Positions 1 to 64,000 of a DNA stretch of 64,000 nt are shown in pieces. A program made the translations under genes and the position numbers. Positions within the stretch are counted from its first letter, which is position 1. The number at the start of each line of letters is the position of its first letter. The stretch comes from Lampris incognitus (taxonomy: Eukaryota > Chordata > Actinopteri > Lampriformes > Lampridae): positions 17,489,310-17,553,309 of the forward strand of contig NC_079219.1 of assembly GCF_029633865.1 (NCBI RefSeq), in the 5' to 3' direction. The notes under the pieces are model-generated. The model worked only from the letters and a program-made list of their open reading frames with translations. It had not been told where the DNA came from and ran no database searches.

Positions 1-79
1 CAACTCTATGTAACACATATTTCTAGGTGATGACACATTCACCTCCGTGTGCCCTTAATCTTTTACGCAGCTTCCATTG

Positions 80-1273
80 GACTGTACACAAAACTTTTTA
101 TTGTGTTGAAAACAAACATTAAAATATGATGCAATGGATAATGACAACAAATTAGATTGAATTAAAATTCTCAAATACTTAAAATTATTACATTTAAAAA
201 GAAAAGTACATGTAAAAGTTCACTGAAATATTATAGAGGATTAAAACGTCCATAAAAAATGGCAAATGACCTCCTGTTTGCCTTCGAGAGTTGTCAGTGA
301 GTGCAGTGCAGAATGCAGTAGATGGACCGGCCCTGCAGCTCCATAGAACATTGTGTTTCATGGTTCAGAACCCGAGCTGAAACCACTACGATGATCTCAT
401 GGTTGACGCACACACACACGAATTAAAAACAAAACAAAACTGCTCTATTGTACAATCTCCCTGGTAAAAACATGCATTAAATGTAGGATTAGGTTAATTA
501 AATCAAACCTAAACTAATGACTCACTGCTAATCAGTGAGGCTTAGAAAGGATGAGGGTTCTGACACGTCTGAGGTCCCACCACATCCTCTGCAATCTTTC
601 AGTATAGTGTCTCATTAAGCAAAACATTTGAAACCCTATTGTGTAATCTTTTCAAGATGTACATTGTGCTGTACGCAAGGATGTGTCGAAAAATGCATCT
701 TTTGCACTGAGACCGTTTGCTGAAGAGAATTTTACAGAGAAAATCTCTCTCAACACAGGACACATACTGGATTCTCATGGTTTCGATGTTATGTTAAATT
801 GCTGGAAGAAGTATCTATTGTTTCAAGGATTATTTCTATGGCTTTCGGCAGTTCAATATTTCTTCAGATGAGCATATCACTCCCAAAGCTGCAAACTCGA
901 AGGCTAAATAAAACGTTGCTCCATCGTGTTATCAGTAGACACGTTCTGGGGCTGTTTCACTGACAAGCTGATGCGAGACAAAACGTGTATTCTGTCTCAG
1001 TGCCCAGAGCGTTTTTGCAGGGATGCTTTTTGATGGTCAAGGTGATACTGAGGAATACTATCAAATGAATCTCATTGTGAGAGGTGTTGAATAGCTGGAC
1101 AAATCCACCGGCGTAATCTGGTGAACTCAGTTTTAAGGTGGATTGACATTTGGACAAATGTAGATGTAACACAAACAGGACAGGGTAGGCTACTGTGGTC
1201 AAAGAAAACCATGACATCAATTTAAAAGATTTGACGACTTTGTCAAAAGAGATGCATTTTGTTGTTTGTCTCT
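80..1273 (-). other. mtbp: MTBP 3' untranslated region (probable)
   Basis: Follows the stop codon on the minus strand. The first AATAAA on that strand is at 97-102, giving a 3' UTR of about 1.2 kb. No other gene is apparent; the extent is inferred from the polyadenylation signal only. Confidence 0.5.
97..102 (-). terminator. Candidate polyadenylation signal for MTBP
   Basis: AATAAA read on the minus strand, the only exact copy seen between the MTBP stop codon and the window's left edge. Use of this site is inferred. Confidence 0.45.
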
Positions 1274-54391
<53,118 letters not shown>

Positions 54392-54533
54392 TGTGCGGAA
54401 TATCAAGTTACAGATGACGGCAATTAAGGATTTAAAAAACAAAAAGTTAGCGAGCGCTGGTTGTTTTCGCACACTGTCGAATATCCCGCTACGGCGTTGC
54501 AGGCTGCGTGGAACGTTGCTGCAAAACGAAGCA

Positions 54534-54542
54534 CACTTCCGG
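54534..54542 (-). promoter_or_regulatory. ETS/GABP-type site upstream of MTBP
   Basis: CCGGAAGTG on the minus strand, about 143 bp before the MTBP ATG and inside a CpG-containing stretch (54470-54545). Such sites are common just at the transcription start of housekeeping genes; function here is inferred. Confidence 0.45.
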
Positions 54543-54612
54543 TTGAATTCAAGATTCACGATTCAAAATAAATGTCAAGTTTTCGTTCGACAGGGGAAAA
54601 AAGTGAAAGTCC

Positions 54613-54690
54613 GTCCATCCATCCATCCATTATCTTAACCGCTTATCCTGCTCTCAGGGTCGCGGGGATGCTGCAGCCTATTCCAGCAAA
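54613..54690 (-). mobile_element. SINE S2 fragment (tail), copy g
   Basis: TCCATCCATCCATTATC then CTTATCCTGCTCTCAGGGTC, the last part of S2, about 220 bp upstream of the MTBP start codon. Confidence 0.65.
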
Positions 54691-55576
54691 TATATAAAAG
54701 TCATATTTTATATATTTTTGATTTATGTATATCTTATACAACAACACATTTAAAGATACAAATTATTATGAAGTTATGTACACTTAATGGTAGCTTTCAT
54801 CTTTAAAATTAAGTCCGGTTTCGCTTAGCCTCCACCTTATGTCCCTTTGAAATCGCTTTACTTGTCTGAAAATTGCCAATGTCGGTGAATATTCATATTT
54901 TTCATCGTACTTTAGAAGACCGGTGTTTTAAAACCAGTTATACGAGTTATAAGTTCATGAAATAAGTAATTTCTTGACATAAGCCTTATATTCTGAGATT
55001 GTGCAGAATGGCTGTATTTCAGGGTCATGTGTTGGGGCGTGTTTCTCGTTCTTGTGTAAACAGTTGCAAAAAAATAGTTCAGCAAAAAAAAAAACTGAGA
55101 CTGACACTTGAAGATAATCTGTCCGAATGCTTACTTCTATTGGTATTTTACAGATTTGCTTCAACGTCATTTAGGAAGAAGTACTTATACCCACCAAATG
55201 ACCTGTGTATAGCAGCTGACGGTGCTGTCAACTACTGAAATTCATTCTTTTTTTCCCAGCCATTTGTTCTGGTTACTGTCGCACCGTTAGCACTTTTATT
55301 GTGAAAAACCAAACGCGTTAATAATAACCGGAAACGAAACTATGAGCGAATAGAGTTTACTTGACGGACATTTCGTGTTTCCCGCAGTAATTCGGCGTAC
55401 ATATCGACCCCGCAGCCAATGAGGGACTGGATGACCTCACCGTCTCCTTATAGGAAGCGCTGGGTTTAACTTCAGCTATACTCCTGCACTGTCACACAGT
55501 CTGGAAATGACACGAATGTATTTGATTAATGCGTTTCGTAAATGGCCTTGCTTACATTACAGCAATGCTTTCAGGC

Positions 55577-55586
55577 GGGCGGGGCC
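55577..55586 (+). promoter_or_regulatory. GC box in the MTBP-DEPTOR intergenic region
   Basis: GGGCGGGGCC, an Sp1-type site about 1.3 kb upstream of the DEPTOR start codon. A second CCCCGCC lies near 56207. Their use is inferred. Confidence 0.35.
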
Positions 55587-55734
55587 AGTGCTGTCATGCC
55601 GTTGTAAGATGCACTTTCGAGGAATTTATTAGCCCGCATATATTAGACTATCTGTGGAATTTTTCGCGGCTAAGAAAACATATTTCAAGGCTATGACAAC
55701 TCACATTACATTTCAAGTTATATGGTCAATGAGA

Positions 55735-55930
55735 TCGATCAATCAATAAATCAAGCTGCATTTTATAAAGCGCTTTTCTAGCTGCAACAGCCCCTCAGCG
55801 CTTTACAGTTAATTAGTTCACACACACGCTATAGTGCCACACTAGAAAAAAGAACATAAACATATAAAAAAGATGATAAAATAAGACAAAGATAATTAGA
55901 ACAATGACTATGATTAACCATGTATAGGCA
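55735..55930 (+). repeat. Interspersed repeat fragment
   Basis: Contains the TTTATAAAGCGCTTTTCTA and GCGCTTTACAG pair that is widespread in fish SINE/LINE tails; a related sequence is at 25510-25560. The family is not identified. Confidence 0.4.
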
Positions 55931-56686
55931 ATGGCTTAATCATAGTCAGCAAGGAAGGGTGGAGAAATGTCACACTATTTTATATATCACACTAACTTGA
56001 GTTGACGTACGTATGGAATGGAAGAAACTTCAATGACGCCTGAAAATTGGTCTTTGCAGCGTTGAAATATATGTGGAATGAGAATAAAAAGTTTAGTGAC
56101 ACACAATATTAAATGGAGTATGAAAATATTATCTTAATCCAAACTAATTTCGGGTTTTTGTGTGTCGGTTGGTGTGCAAATCAAACTTACCCACGCTTCT
56201 CTTCTAGCCCCGCCTCTTTAGTTGACGCCCCCCAGTGACGACATCGGATTCCTCCCAATGCGGTGGCTTTGTGGATGCGTACTATCTGCTTCGTGGTGGG
56301 AACATGTTAAAAGCGTGCATTCATCTAGTGTGGTATAAAAACAAACATTGGGTGAGGCAAAAAAGCTGAAAACTGAAACAGTTTTCACAAGTGTTGCATT
56401 CATTCCCCTGTAGCGTCAGGGGGCCTTCTGCGCCTGCAAGATAATGAAGGGAACTTGGAAATCGAAGGCACATGTATGTGCAGATATTCGCTGTAGTTAA
56501 GATTTTTTTTTTTGAGGGAGGGGAGGGGGGGGGGGTCTGGCTGCAGATGATGTAGCTTTCCAGCTCACTGACTGCTGCATCTGTCACTTAAGAGAGCGTG
56601 CACCGTATATCTCGTATTTTTGAAATGGAATAACTCCACAGTCACAAGGAGGACTACTTGACCAACTCTTTTTCTTCCCATGGTGC

Positions 56687-56929
56687 ATGAAGGGTGAGCT
56701 TTCAACAACACATTTGGTGCTTGCAAACATTATTACTCTAATGTATTTGAACTATTGCCATGTGCTTTGTTTGACATCCTCTGGCTTTTTTTGTTGTTGT
56801 TTTTTTTTTTTGGTCAGTGGTCGCTGTCGCTACCGGTGTGTCTCTCAACGAATTTCTCTGTGGCTGCGTGTTTGTAGCTTTGTCACAGTGAAAGTAATAT
56901 CTGTGTGCAGACCGGTTTGGATGGGATCT
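56687..56929 (+). promoter_or_regulatory. deptor: DEPTOR 5' untranslated leader with possible short intron
   Basis: A donor-like GAAGG/GTGAGC at 56691 and an acceptor-like tract of T ending GGTCAG at 56818 could bound a 5' UTR intron of roughly 125 bp. The reading frame of exon 1 is open through the whole stretch, so a longer N-terminus cannot be excluded from sequence alone. Confidence 0.35.
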
Positions 56930-57021
56930 ATGGAGATGGACGGGATCGGCAACACCATGCAGAAGAAGGCTGCTGAGCTGGAGCGCATGGCCGAGGTGCT
57001 CGTCACCGGAGAACAGCTGAG
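56930..57021 (+). CDS. deptor: DEPTOR coding exon 1
   Basis: Encodes the N-terminus ending AELERMAEVLVTGEQLR, matching human RELERMAEVLVTGEQLR. The start is ambiguous: in-frame ATGs lie at 56921, 56930 and 56936; 56930 gives an MEMD start of the length expected in fish, and the frame stays open upstream to 56687. It ends with two bases of an arginine codon before a GTAGAA donor. DEPTOR binds mTOR and inhibits mTORC1 and mTORC2 in the cytoplasm and on membranes. Confidence 0.9.
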
Positions 57022-57339
57022 GTAGAACAGCCCACAGTGATCTCCCAGACACGAGCCCTGATGCATCATCATTATCTTAGTTACTATGACTTCCCTGTGG
57101 CCCTTGTGTGTAACAGGCGGGCTGTGAAGCTAATGTGAGAACACCCACCAGGTTTACATAGAAACATCAGATTTACAACCCCACAACTTCGTGACCCCAA
57201 ACTTGGATGTGGAGTAAAAACACGACTGTCTCGTACATTTAATGAGGACGACGACGACTTTCGTGGCCAAGTTAATGACAAAGACAAAATCATGTTGACA
57301 GGGCAAACGTAACTCGAGAATGGGGGGGCGGGCTTGTGT

Positions 57340-57620
57340 TGAGCATGGCATTTAACGTTGTGAAAAGCATGCCGTTTGCCTGTGGGAGATATAACGTTAA
57401 AAAAAGGGGGGGGGGCTCCATTTGACCCCAAATCGCCGGTCTGTGTCGCAAACTCCTCGCAGCGCGCTGACCGGCCCCGCTGCAGCGCGGACCGCCGAAC
57501 AAAGACGTCCGTACATCCCTACATGCACGAGCCCTGCCCACTGAAACCGCCGCTCCTCGTGCACTGTAGTGTGTGTACTTCAGCCTTCTGCCCCCCAACC
57601 CCCCACCCCAGCCTGCGATC
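57340..57620. promoter_or_regulatory. CpG-rich stretch in DEPTOR intron 1
   Basis: Many CpGs, for example GCAGCGCGCTGACCGG, within 400 bp downstream of DEPTOR exon 1. It probably belongs to the DEPTOR promoter CpG island; no exon recognised. Confidence 0.35.
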
Positions 57621-58970
57621 CGTAGCCAGCATTTAGCGGTTGCATAACACTGCGGTGGCATTGTACGGACAAAATATAGCGTCTGACAAACTATAGCATA
57701 GAGGATTAAATGCAAGTGGGTCTTACTGTGTCGTGTTGTTCATTATACGTATACATGTTCAGTTTTGGCCAGCCAATCGAAGTAGACTGCCGGTAATGAA
57801 GCACCACGACCACTCTCTTAATAGGTTGCACGGGGTCCAACAGGTAATTAATGCACAGTTGGACCCTATGCACCGAGTATTAATTATACAGGGGATGATG
57901 AAAGCCCCAATCCCTGCATGTGTCGGCGCTGTGCTGTATCTGATAAGCCTCTGAACTTCTAACCCCACTGCCGTCAGTGTCATGCACCACCCATTAAGCC
58001 ACCCAAAGAATTGACCCCCTAACCTTTGAATTACCGACGCCATGCTCCACCCATTAGCTATACTGTGCCTCACAGGGATTTGATTCTCCGCACCAGGAGT
58101 GAGTAGTAGACGCTGGATGGGTGAAAGATTGTACCAGCAGCTACTTGTACTCATTGACGGTGTGGAAAATAAGTAACTGAGATGTGTTTACCAACTGGAT
58201 GCAACAGATTGGGCAACAACATATGCTATTTCTGAAGTAGTACATGCTGTAACATTGTCCCATTCTAAAAGTGCCATAACAAGAGATTAATAGTGTGTGT
58301 GTGCATGAGTGTGTGTGTGTGTGTGTGTGTGCGTGTGCGCGTGCAAGACATATGTTGTTGATGAGAACATTGTGGTTGTAGCACTGTGCACGAGGACTTG
58401 CTCTGTGTAGCAGACATAGTGTACGGTGCTCGTGCTTAGTGATGTGTATGTAACAGCCATTTGTACAGTACGTGAGTATGCATGCGTTTATAGTGAGCAT
58501 GGATTTGTCTGTGTCGGTTTCCCGGGCACAGCTGTGTGTTGAGGGTGCCAGTTGGCAGCAGAGCTAGCGTCTTAGAAAGTGGAGTTGGTCGGGGTGATTG
58601 ACACATCGGTCTTTGCCTTGAGACTATTTAATATGATGAGTCAGTTTTTTAAAGGAAAAAAGTTTAGAGATTGGGACATGCAAAGCGGGGGGGGGACGGA
58701 CGTGGAATCAGTGTCTCTTGCTTTGCCCGTCTGTCTCTGAGTCTCTCTTTCGCACTCTTTCGCTTGGTTTTCACAGATGTAGGACGTAGTGTAGTGAGCC
58801 AGCAGGACATGGCTGACACAGACATGGCATACAGTGTGAATACACGTATGCAAATACACACACGGCACAGTTTAATGACCGACATTAAACTCTCATTCTC
58901 AGCCTTTATCTTTGTCCTTTGCTCACAAGTGACAGTTGTGCGTGGGTAATTCTATGTGTAATGTGCGCGC

Positions 58971-58972
<2 letters not shown>

Positions 58973-59040
<68 letters not shown>
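58973..59040 (+). repeat. GT then GA microsatellite
   Basis: About 24 GT units followed by 10 GA units in DEPTOR intron 1. Confidence 0.95.
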
Positions 59041-59041
<1 letters not shown>

Positions 59042-59332
59042 CACCTTAATCTGCACCTTTATTTACCTATCATGACTAAATCGAGTGAGGTGTTTGTAAG
59101 AAATCGGAAATCTTTTTGTTGCCATGTGCACTAGGAATTTAGTCTGGCATTGTTGGTACAATTACAAGTGCAAGAAAAATACTGTCTTAAATGAAATAAG
59201 TATGTGGAAAAATAGACACACACACACACACATACATATGTTACTGATAACAGCACACCTGCTGTCTTGTACAATATGTCTCATTATGTATAATGATGTC
59301 CTGTAGATGATTTATAATGTAGAACAAATAGA

Positions 59333-59333
<1 letters not shown>

Positions 59334-59405
<72 letters not shown>
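59334..59405 (+). repeat. CA microsatellite of about 35 units
   Basis: Uninterrupted CA run in DEPTOR intron 1. Confidence 0.96.
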
Positions 59406-59408
<3 letters not shown>

Positions 59409-59869
59409 CACAGACTTGCAGTGAAACAAAGACAGACAGACACCGGGCTAAAAGACAGAGATGCCGATGGTTAGAGAGCTATAATGGCAGTCACATGCAG
59501 CTGTTGGAGCAGCATTCTAGTCTGGGCGGTCAGTCGCTGTGAATAGGCATTTTGTTTGTGCTGGTACACACAAAGCATTTTTCACCAACAGGAAAGAGCA
59601 GATCGTTGGAACGGCAAAGTAGAATAACGTGATATGTAGTAGGATTTATCTGATGTGCCATGTGGAACTTGTGCCTTTTTCACCCTGCAGCTTGGGCTTG
59701 TGGAAACGCCTGTATTCGGGTGATCCAATGCAACAAAAAAGAGGTTCCCAATGAGTTGGTTAGTTGTTGCTTCAAACGAAGCATCTATTTGTTTGTTTGT
59801 TTTAACATTTGAAGTGGAGACTGCGAGGTGATGTGATAAGTCTTCTCTTGCCTGTAAAGGAAGTGTAAG

Positions 59870-60140
59870 GTGTTATCTCGCGGCCCGCTGTGGGCCCTGG
59901 CGGAGTGGTGTGCGGCTCTGGCCGGGCAGACCTCGCCCGGGCTGTCAGTGCTAATCCGCGGTGATGCTGCCCAGCTGCACACAGACGCGGTGTGGAGGGG
60001 AGCTAGCCAGCTGTGGGAAGCTCGGCTAACAGGCCGGGGTGGCCCGTTTCACAACAGTCGGGTCGAGAAGAGGTCACCTCGGTGAAATGAAAGGAACGTC
60101 TAGGGCCGTCCGTACGAGCGTGGGCTGTTTTCCTAACACG
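59870..60140. promoter_or_regulatory. CpG-rich block in DEPTOR intron 1
   Basis: GC- and CpG-rich (CTCGCGGCCCGCTG, GGTCGAGAAGAGGTCACCTC) against an AT-rich background. It might be an alternative promoter or enhancer. An open frame of 71 codons on the plus strand lacks any recognisable homology and is not called as a gene. Confidence 0.4.
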
Positions 60141-60369
60141 GTGCAAAAGCGTCGTGTAGGTCGCTGCAAAGTAAAGAAAACTACATTTAGGGAGAGTGGG
60201 CATTTGCTCCAATTTACTTTAAAGAAAAATAAAGTTGACTTTTGTGAGTCTCCGAGTAGTTTGGCAATTCAGTTACAGACTTCATACACAGTGTAGAAAC
60301 AGTATAGTTGCTCTCATATGAGGCGAGCTCCTAGAAGTGTAATACTAATCCCACTCGAAACTAAACTCT

Positions 60370-60812
60370 TGGGGCGTCTGGGTAGCATAGCGGTCTAGTC
60401 CGTTGCCTACCAACGCGGGGATCACCGGTTCGAATCCCTGTGTTACCACCTGCGTGGTCAGGCATCCCTACAGACACAATTAGCTGTGTACGGGTGGGAA
60501 GCCGGATGTGGGTATGTGTCCTGGTCGCTGACCTAGCGCCTCCTCTGGTCGGTTGGGGCACCTGTTCAGGGGGGAGGGGGGACTGGGGGAAATAGTGTGA
60601 TCCTCCCACACGCTGCGTCCTCCTGATGAAACTCCTCACTGTCAGGTGAAAAGAAGCGGCTGGCGACTCCACATGTATCGGAGGAGACATGTGGTAGTCT
60701 GTAGCCCTCCTCGGATCGGCAGAGGGGGTGGAGCAGCGACTGGGATGGCTCAGAAGAGTGGGGTATTTAGCTGGGTACAATTGGGGAGAAAAAAGGCGGG
60801 GGTGAGGGGAAT
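60370..60812 (+). mobile_element. SINE S1, copy 9
   Basis: Full length with A box TAGCATAGCGG and B box GGTTCGAATCC. Flanked by TAAACTCT at 60362-60369 and 60813-60820. In DEPTOR intron 1, about 150 bp before exon 2. Confidence 0.92.
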
Positions 60813-60963
60813 TAAACTCTCAAAGAGGTTACATGATCAGAAATAACTAAATAAATATCCAAGCTGCCAGCGATGGAGATCTACGGCTTCCTTTTTTAGT
60901 TAAAATGTTTGATGGATAGCAGCTCTCATTTGAAATTAAACAAGTCACCTGTTATCCCGATAG

Positions 60964-61142
60964 GCTGCGTCTCCACGAGGGGAAGGTGATCAAGGATCGT
61001 CGGCACCACTTGAGAACCTACCCAAACTGCTTTGTGGCCAAGGAGCTCATCGATTGGCTGATTGAGCACAAGGAGGCCTTGGATCGAGATACGGCCATTA
61101 AGATTATGCAGAAACTCCTAGACCAGAGCATCATTCATCACG
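60964..61142 (+). CDS. deptor: DEPTOR coding exon 2 (first DEP domain, N-terminal part)
   Basis: Reads LRLHEGKVIKDRRHHLRT then YPNCFVAKELIDWLIEHKEA and LMQ-like KIMQKLLDQSIIHH, almost identical to human DEPTOR's first DEP domain. The basic KDRRHH and the ELIDWL helix are DEP hallmarks. The acceptor is CCGATAG and the donor GTAAGG; phase 2 in, phase 1 out. A GT/CT microsatellite follows about 20 bp into the intron. Confidence 0.96.
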
Positions 61143-61165
61143 GTAAGGCTGGGATGGATGCAGGG

Positions 61166-61259
61166 TGTGTGTGTGTGTGTGTGTGTGTCTGTGTCTGTGT
61201 CTGTGTGTGTGTGTGTGTTCATGTGCCTCTGCTTTGTGTGCACATGTTTGTGCTATGTG

Positions 61260-61301
<42 letters not shown>
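61166..61301 (+). repeat. GT and CT microsatellites
   Basis: GT run (61166-61218, with CTGT interruptions) and CT run (61264-61300) just after DEPTOR exon 2. Confidence 0.92.
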
Positions 61302-61500
61302 CTCTCTCAAATCAACTGAATTTACTTTATTGGCATGGGAAAGGCAATACATTAGCAATGCCAAAGAGCAGCCAACATACTGTAAACAGTATAAATGAAT
61401 AACATTAATGCAATATTAAAATACATTACATTGCATTCAGGGAACACTTTTCCTTTTCTGTTCCAGTTTTCTGTGTTTGCTGTGTATGTGTGTATGCATT

Positions 61501-61503
<3 letters not shown>

Positions 61504-61555
<52 letters not shown>
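61504..61555 (+). repeat. GT microsatellite of about 26 units
   Basis: Simple GT run in DEPTOR intron 2. Confidence 0.95.
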
Positions 61556-61557
<2 letters not shown>

Positions 61558-61932
61558 CTTTTCATTCCCTCTCTCTCTCGCTACCTCACTCTCTTTTATT
61601 CTTGCTTGACGTTTTCTGGGAACCTTCGGGGACTCTTGCTTGGTGGTTCTCCATCTCTCTCAGCCAGTTTGGCCCGGTGATGTGTCTCAGTACCTGTTTC
61701 ACATTTAACCAGAGACTAATGTTGTGACAGAGCCAGCTCACCACACCAGCCGCACAGAATGCGTCAGTGGTGTTAAGTCACTTGGTCCTAGTGCCCCCTA
61801 CAAACAGCATAATTAGAATTTTTTTACTGGATTATTTTTAATTGTGCATATTTTTTTTTATCATGAAATGAATTTCATCAAACACTTAAATGTAAAAATA
61901 AAAAAAAAATGCAGTTAAAATATTTTACTTCC

Positions 61933-62313
61933 CAGCATCCGGGTAGTGTAGCGGTCTATTCCGTTGCCTGCCAACACGGGGCTCTCCGGTTCGAATCCCC
62001 CGAAGCAGGATGTGGGTATGTTTCCTGGTCACTACACTAGCGCCTCCTCTGGTCGGCCGGGGCACCTGTTCAGGGGGAACTGGGGGGACTAGCGTGATCC
62101 TCCCACACACTACGCCCCCTTGGTGAAACTCTTCACTGTCAGGTGAAAAGAAGCGGCTGGTGACTCCACATGTATTGGAGGAGGCATGTGGTAGTCTTCA
62201 GCCCTCCCCGGATCGGCAGAGGGGGGTGGAGCAGCGACCGGGATGGCTCAGAAGAGTAGGGCAATTGGCCAGATACGATTGTGGAGAAAAAAAAGGGGGG
62301 GGGTGAAAAGAAG
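61933..62313 (+). mobile_element. SINE S1, copy 10 (internally deleted)
   Basis: Target duplication ATATTTTACTTCC at 61920-61932 and 62314-62326. A box TAGTGTAGCGG and B box GGTTCGAATCC are present; about 55 bp after the B box are missing compared with other copies. Confidence 0.9.
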
Positions 62314-62787
62314 ATATTTTACTTCCATACATGATGACACAAGTTTATTCATTGGGATAAACGAATGGATAAATATGTGCAGATAATGGCACGTGTAGCC
62401 ATCATTGCAAATATGGGAAGGATTGCTCATAACTCATCAAACCTACTGTTGGAAAAAAAAACCCCAATTGTTTACTGTTGTTGAAATTTACAAGTGCATA
62501 CCAGCGCCAGTATCCCTTCCATATTAAGCCATCTTGGCTGACAGTATTAACATGTCAGAGTGCATTATCAAGAAAAACACAGATGACAACTAAGGCTGCT
62601 GGAATCTGCTTCTTGCCCTTCATGTAGTTGTAGTCAGCTCCGTGTTTATCCATATCTGTCTGTGTGTGTATGTTCCGTAGATGGGGAGAGCTCAAGTTGT
62701 AGTCGGACTGTAATAAGCAACCTCCATCCTGTAAACAGTGTGTTTCTTTTCATGTGTATTTAATGGGTGACATGTCCAGAGCGAAAA

Positions 62788-62789
<2 letters not shown>

Positions 62790-62821
<32 letters not shown>
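62790..62821 (+). repeat. GT microsatellite
   Basis: Simple GT run about 70 bp before DEPTOR exon 3. Confidence 0.92.
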
Positions 62822-62824
<3 letters not shown>

Positions 62825-62892
62825 TTCTGTGCAAGCCAAGCCCCGTTTCTTGCTATATATGGGTTAACTCATGCGTGCTCGTCTGTTCCCAG

Positions 62893-63016
62893 TGTGTGAC
62901 GAGCATCGGGAGTTTAAAGACATGAAGTTGTTCTACCGCTTCCGGAAAGATGACGGGACCTTCCCACTGGATAACGAAGCCAAGGTCTTCATGAGGGGCC
63001 AGAGGATCTATGAGAA
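62893..63016 (+). CDS. deptor: DEPTOR coding exon 3 (first DEP domain, C-terminal part)
   Basis: Reads VCDEHREFKDMKLFYRF then RKDDGTFPLDNEAKVFMRGQ and RIYEK, completing the first DEP domain as in human DEPTOR. The acceptor is TTCCCAG and the donor GTACGG; phase 1 in, phase 2 out. The next exon (second DEP domain linker) is not present before 64000, so the gene is cut by the window edge. With exons 1 and 2 it gives 131 codons plus two bases. Confidence 0.95.
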
Positions 63017-63236
63017 GTACGGACCCACACACACTTGACACGCGGTCACGCCCATACATACAGTGCACACACACACATCCACAGCCTTTACGGTAGGACA
63101 CACAAATCACAAGAAATAAAGAAAAGATCTGAGAAAATGCAAAATTTAGCTTTAGTTTAAATTCCATTTTTATGTTTTTAGTACAGTTATCTCTTTCACA
63201 TAGTCTCTTAGCCCATTGCTTTAAGATTGATGCAGT

Positions 63237-63630
63237 GGGCATCCGGGTAGCGTAGCGGTCTATTCCGTTGCCTAACAACATGGGGATCGCCGGTTCGAAT
63301 CCTTGTGTTACCTCCGGCTTGGTTGGGCATCCCTACAGACACAACTGGCCATGTCTGTGGGTCCTGGTCACTGCACTATCGCCTCCTCTGGTCAGTCGGG
63401 GCACCTGTTTGGGAAAGAGGGGAAAGTGGGGGGAATAGTGTGATCCTCCAACATGCTACGTCCCCCTGGTGAAACTCCTCACTGTCAGGCGAGTCCACAT
63501 GTATCGGAGGAAGCATGTGGTAGTCTGCAGCCCTCCCCGGATCGGCAGAGGGGGGTGGAGCAGCGACCGGGATGGCTCGGAAGAGTGGGGTAATTGGCCG
63601 GATGCAATTGGGGAGAAAAATGGGGGGAAT
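63237..63630 (+). mobile_element. SINE S1, copy 11 (two small deletions)
   Basis: A box TAGCGTAGCGG and B box GGTTCGAATCC both match the pol III consensus exactly. It lacks about 20 bp after CATGTCTGTGG and about 14 bp after CACTGTCAGG. In DEPTOR intron 3. Confidence 0.88.
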
Positions 63631-64000
63631 CCAATCCAAAAAAACCATTCTGTGGCCTCATGGTCATGGGTGGCGTGCGGCGTGAACCCATGATCACCCA
63701 CAACCCATGACCCATGACATTGGTTTTGAATCATGCTTATGGAACTGTATTCTCTCTCTCTCTCTCTCCCCCCCGATTTTTTTCCATCACCTTTCATAGT
63801 GTTTATCAAAGCAGCAATGACTCAACCGTTTGCTCTTAAAGATTATTTTAATCTTTTAGATGTCATGTGATTAGTTTTCGCTTGATGAAATTACATCGTG
63901 TAGGTCTTTGGCGAGCAGAGCGGCCGTGGTGGTTAATTGTTTTGTTTACCTTGATGAAAAAGGCCTGAGCGCAGGGAGAGGTAGAGCAGGGTCGTCTGAA

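Larger units (their letters stand above)
54697..56686. other. Intergenic region between divergent MTBP and DEPTOR
   Basis: No coding exon recognised. It holds CCAAT (near 55415), GC boxes and one interspersed repeat at 55735-55930. It is the likely promoter area for DEPTOR and perhaps for both genes. Confidence 0.5.

Noticed and set aside
59870-60085. 71-codon plus-strand open frame in DEPTOR intron 1
   Set aside because: No recognisable homology; its openness is explained by high GC content.
60380-60450. tRNA gene, suggested by good A and B boxes
   Set aside because: The boxes belong to SINE heads followed by the S1 body. The same applies to 5801, 17400, 25700, 36600, 38600, 61950 and 63250.

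Overview
The window is vertebrate nuclear DNA, almost certainly from a teleost fish. It has spliced genes with GT-AG introns, many long CA/GT/GA microsatellites, Tc1-like DNA transposons, hAT-like elements, Penelope-like and LINE retroelements, and several families of tRNA-derived SINE. The species cannot be named from the sequence alone.

Two host genes were recognised. MTBP (MDM2-binding protein, the partner of Treslin/TICRR in replication-origin firing) lies on the minus strand and is complete: 22 coding exons between the start codon at 54391 and the stop codon at 1274. Every exon has usable splice sites, and the exon phases join into one 2,565-nt reading frame (854 codons plus stop). DEPTOR (DEP-domain mTOR inhibitor) lies on the plus strand. 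Its first three coding exons (56930-57021, 60964-61142, 62893-63016) carry the N-terminus and the first DEP domain, and the gene runs off the right edge. The two genes are divergent, with about 2.5 kb between start codons. That gap holds an ETS-type site near MTBP, GC boxes and a short interspersed repeat.

Most of the rest is mobile DNA in introns. Intron 20 of MTBP (1826-6640) holds a Tc1-like element with a nearly intact transposase, abutting an older Tc1-like element that was invaded by a hAT-like element, which was itself invaded by another hAT-like element (both with 8-bp target duplications). Intron 19 holds a third Tc1-like element with long inverted repeats. Intron 7 holds a 5'-truncated L2/Rex1-like LINE split by an RTE-like fragment. 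Introns 6 and 3 hold two Penelope-like elements with GIY-YIG endonuclease remains, the second in an inverted arrangement. One tRNA-derived SINE of about 430 bp (called S1 here) occurs 11 times. A second, HE1/DANA-like SINE (S2) occurs at least 7 times as full or partial copies, and three other tRNA-derived SINEs occur once each.

No prokaryotic operon, CRISPR array, defence system or new protein family was found. The less ordinary items are the gene-dense but transposon-crowded MTBP locus, the MTBP-DEPTOR head-to-head arrangement, two long near-perfect intronic hairpins, the inverted Penelope copy and the S1 SINE density.
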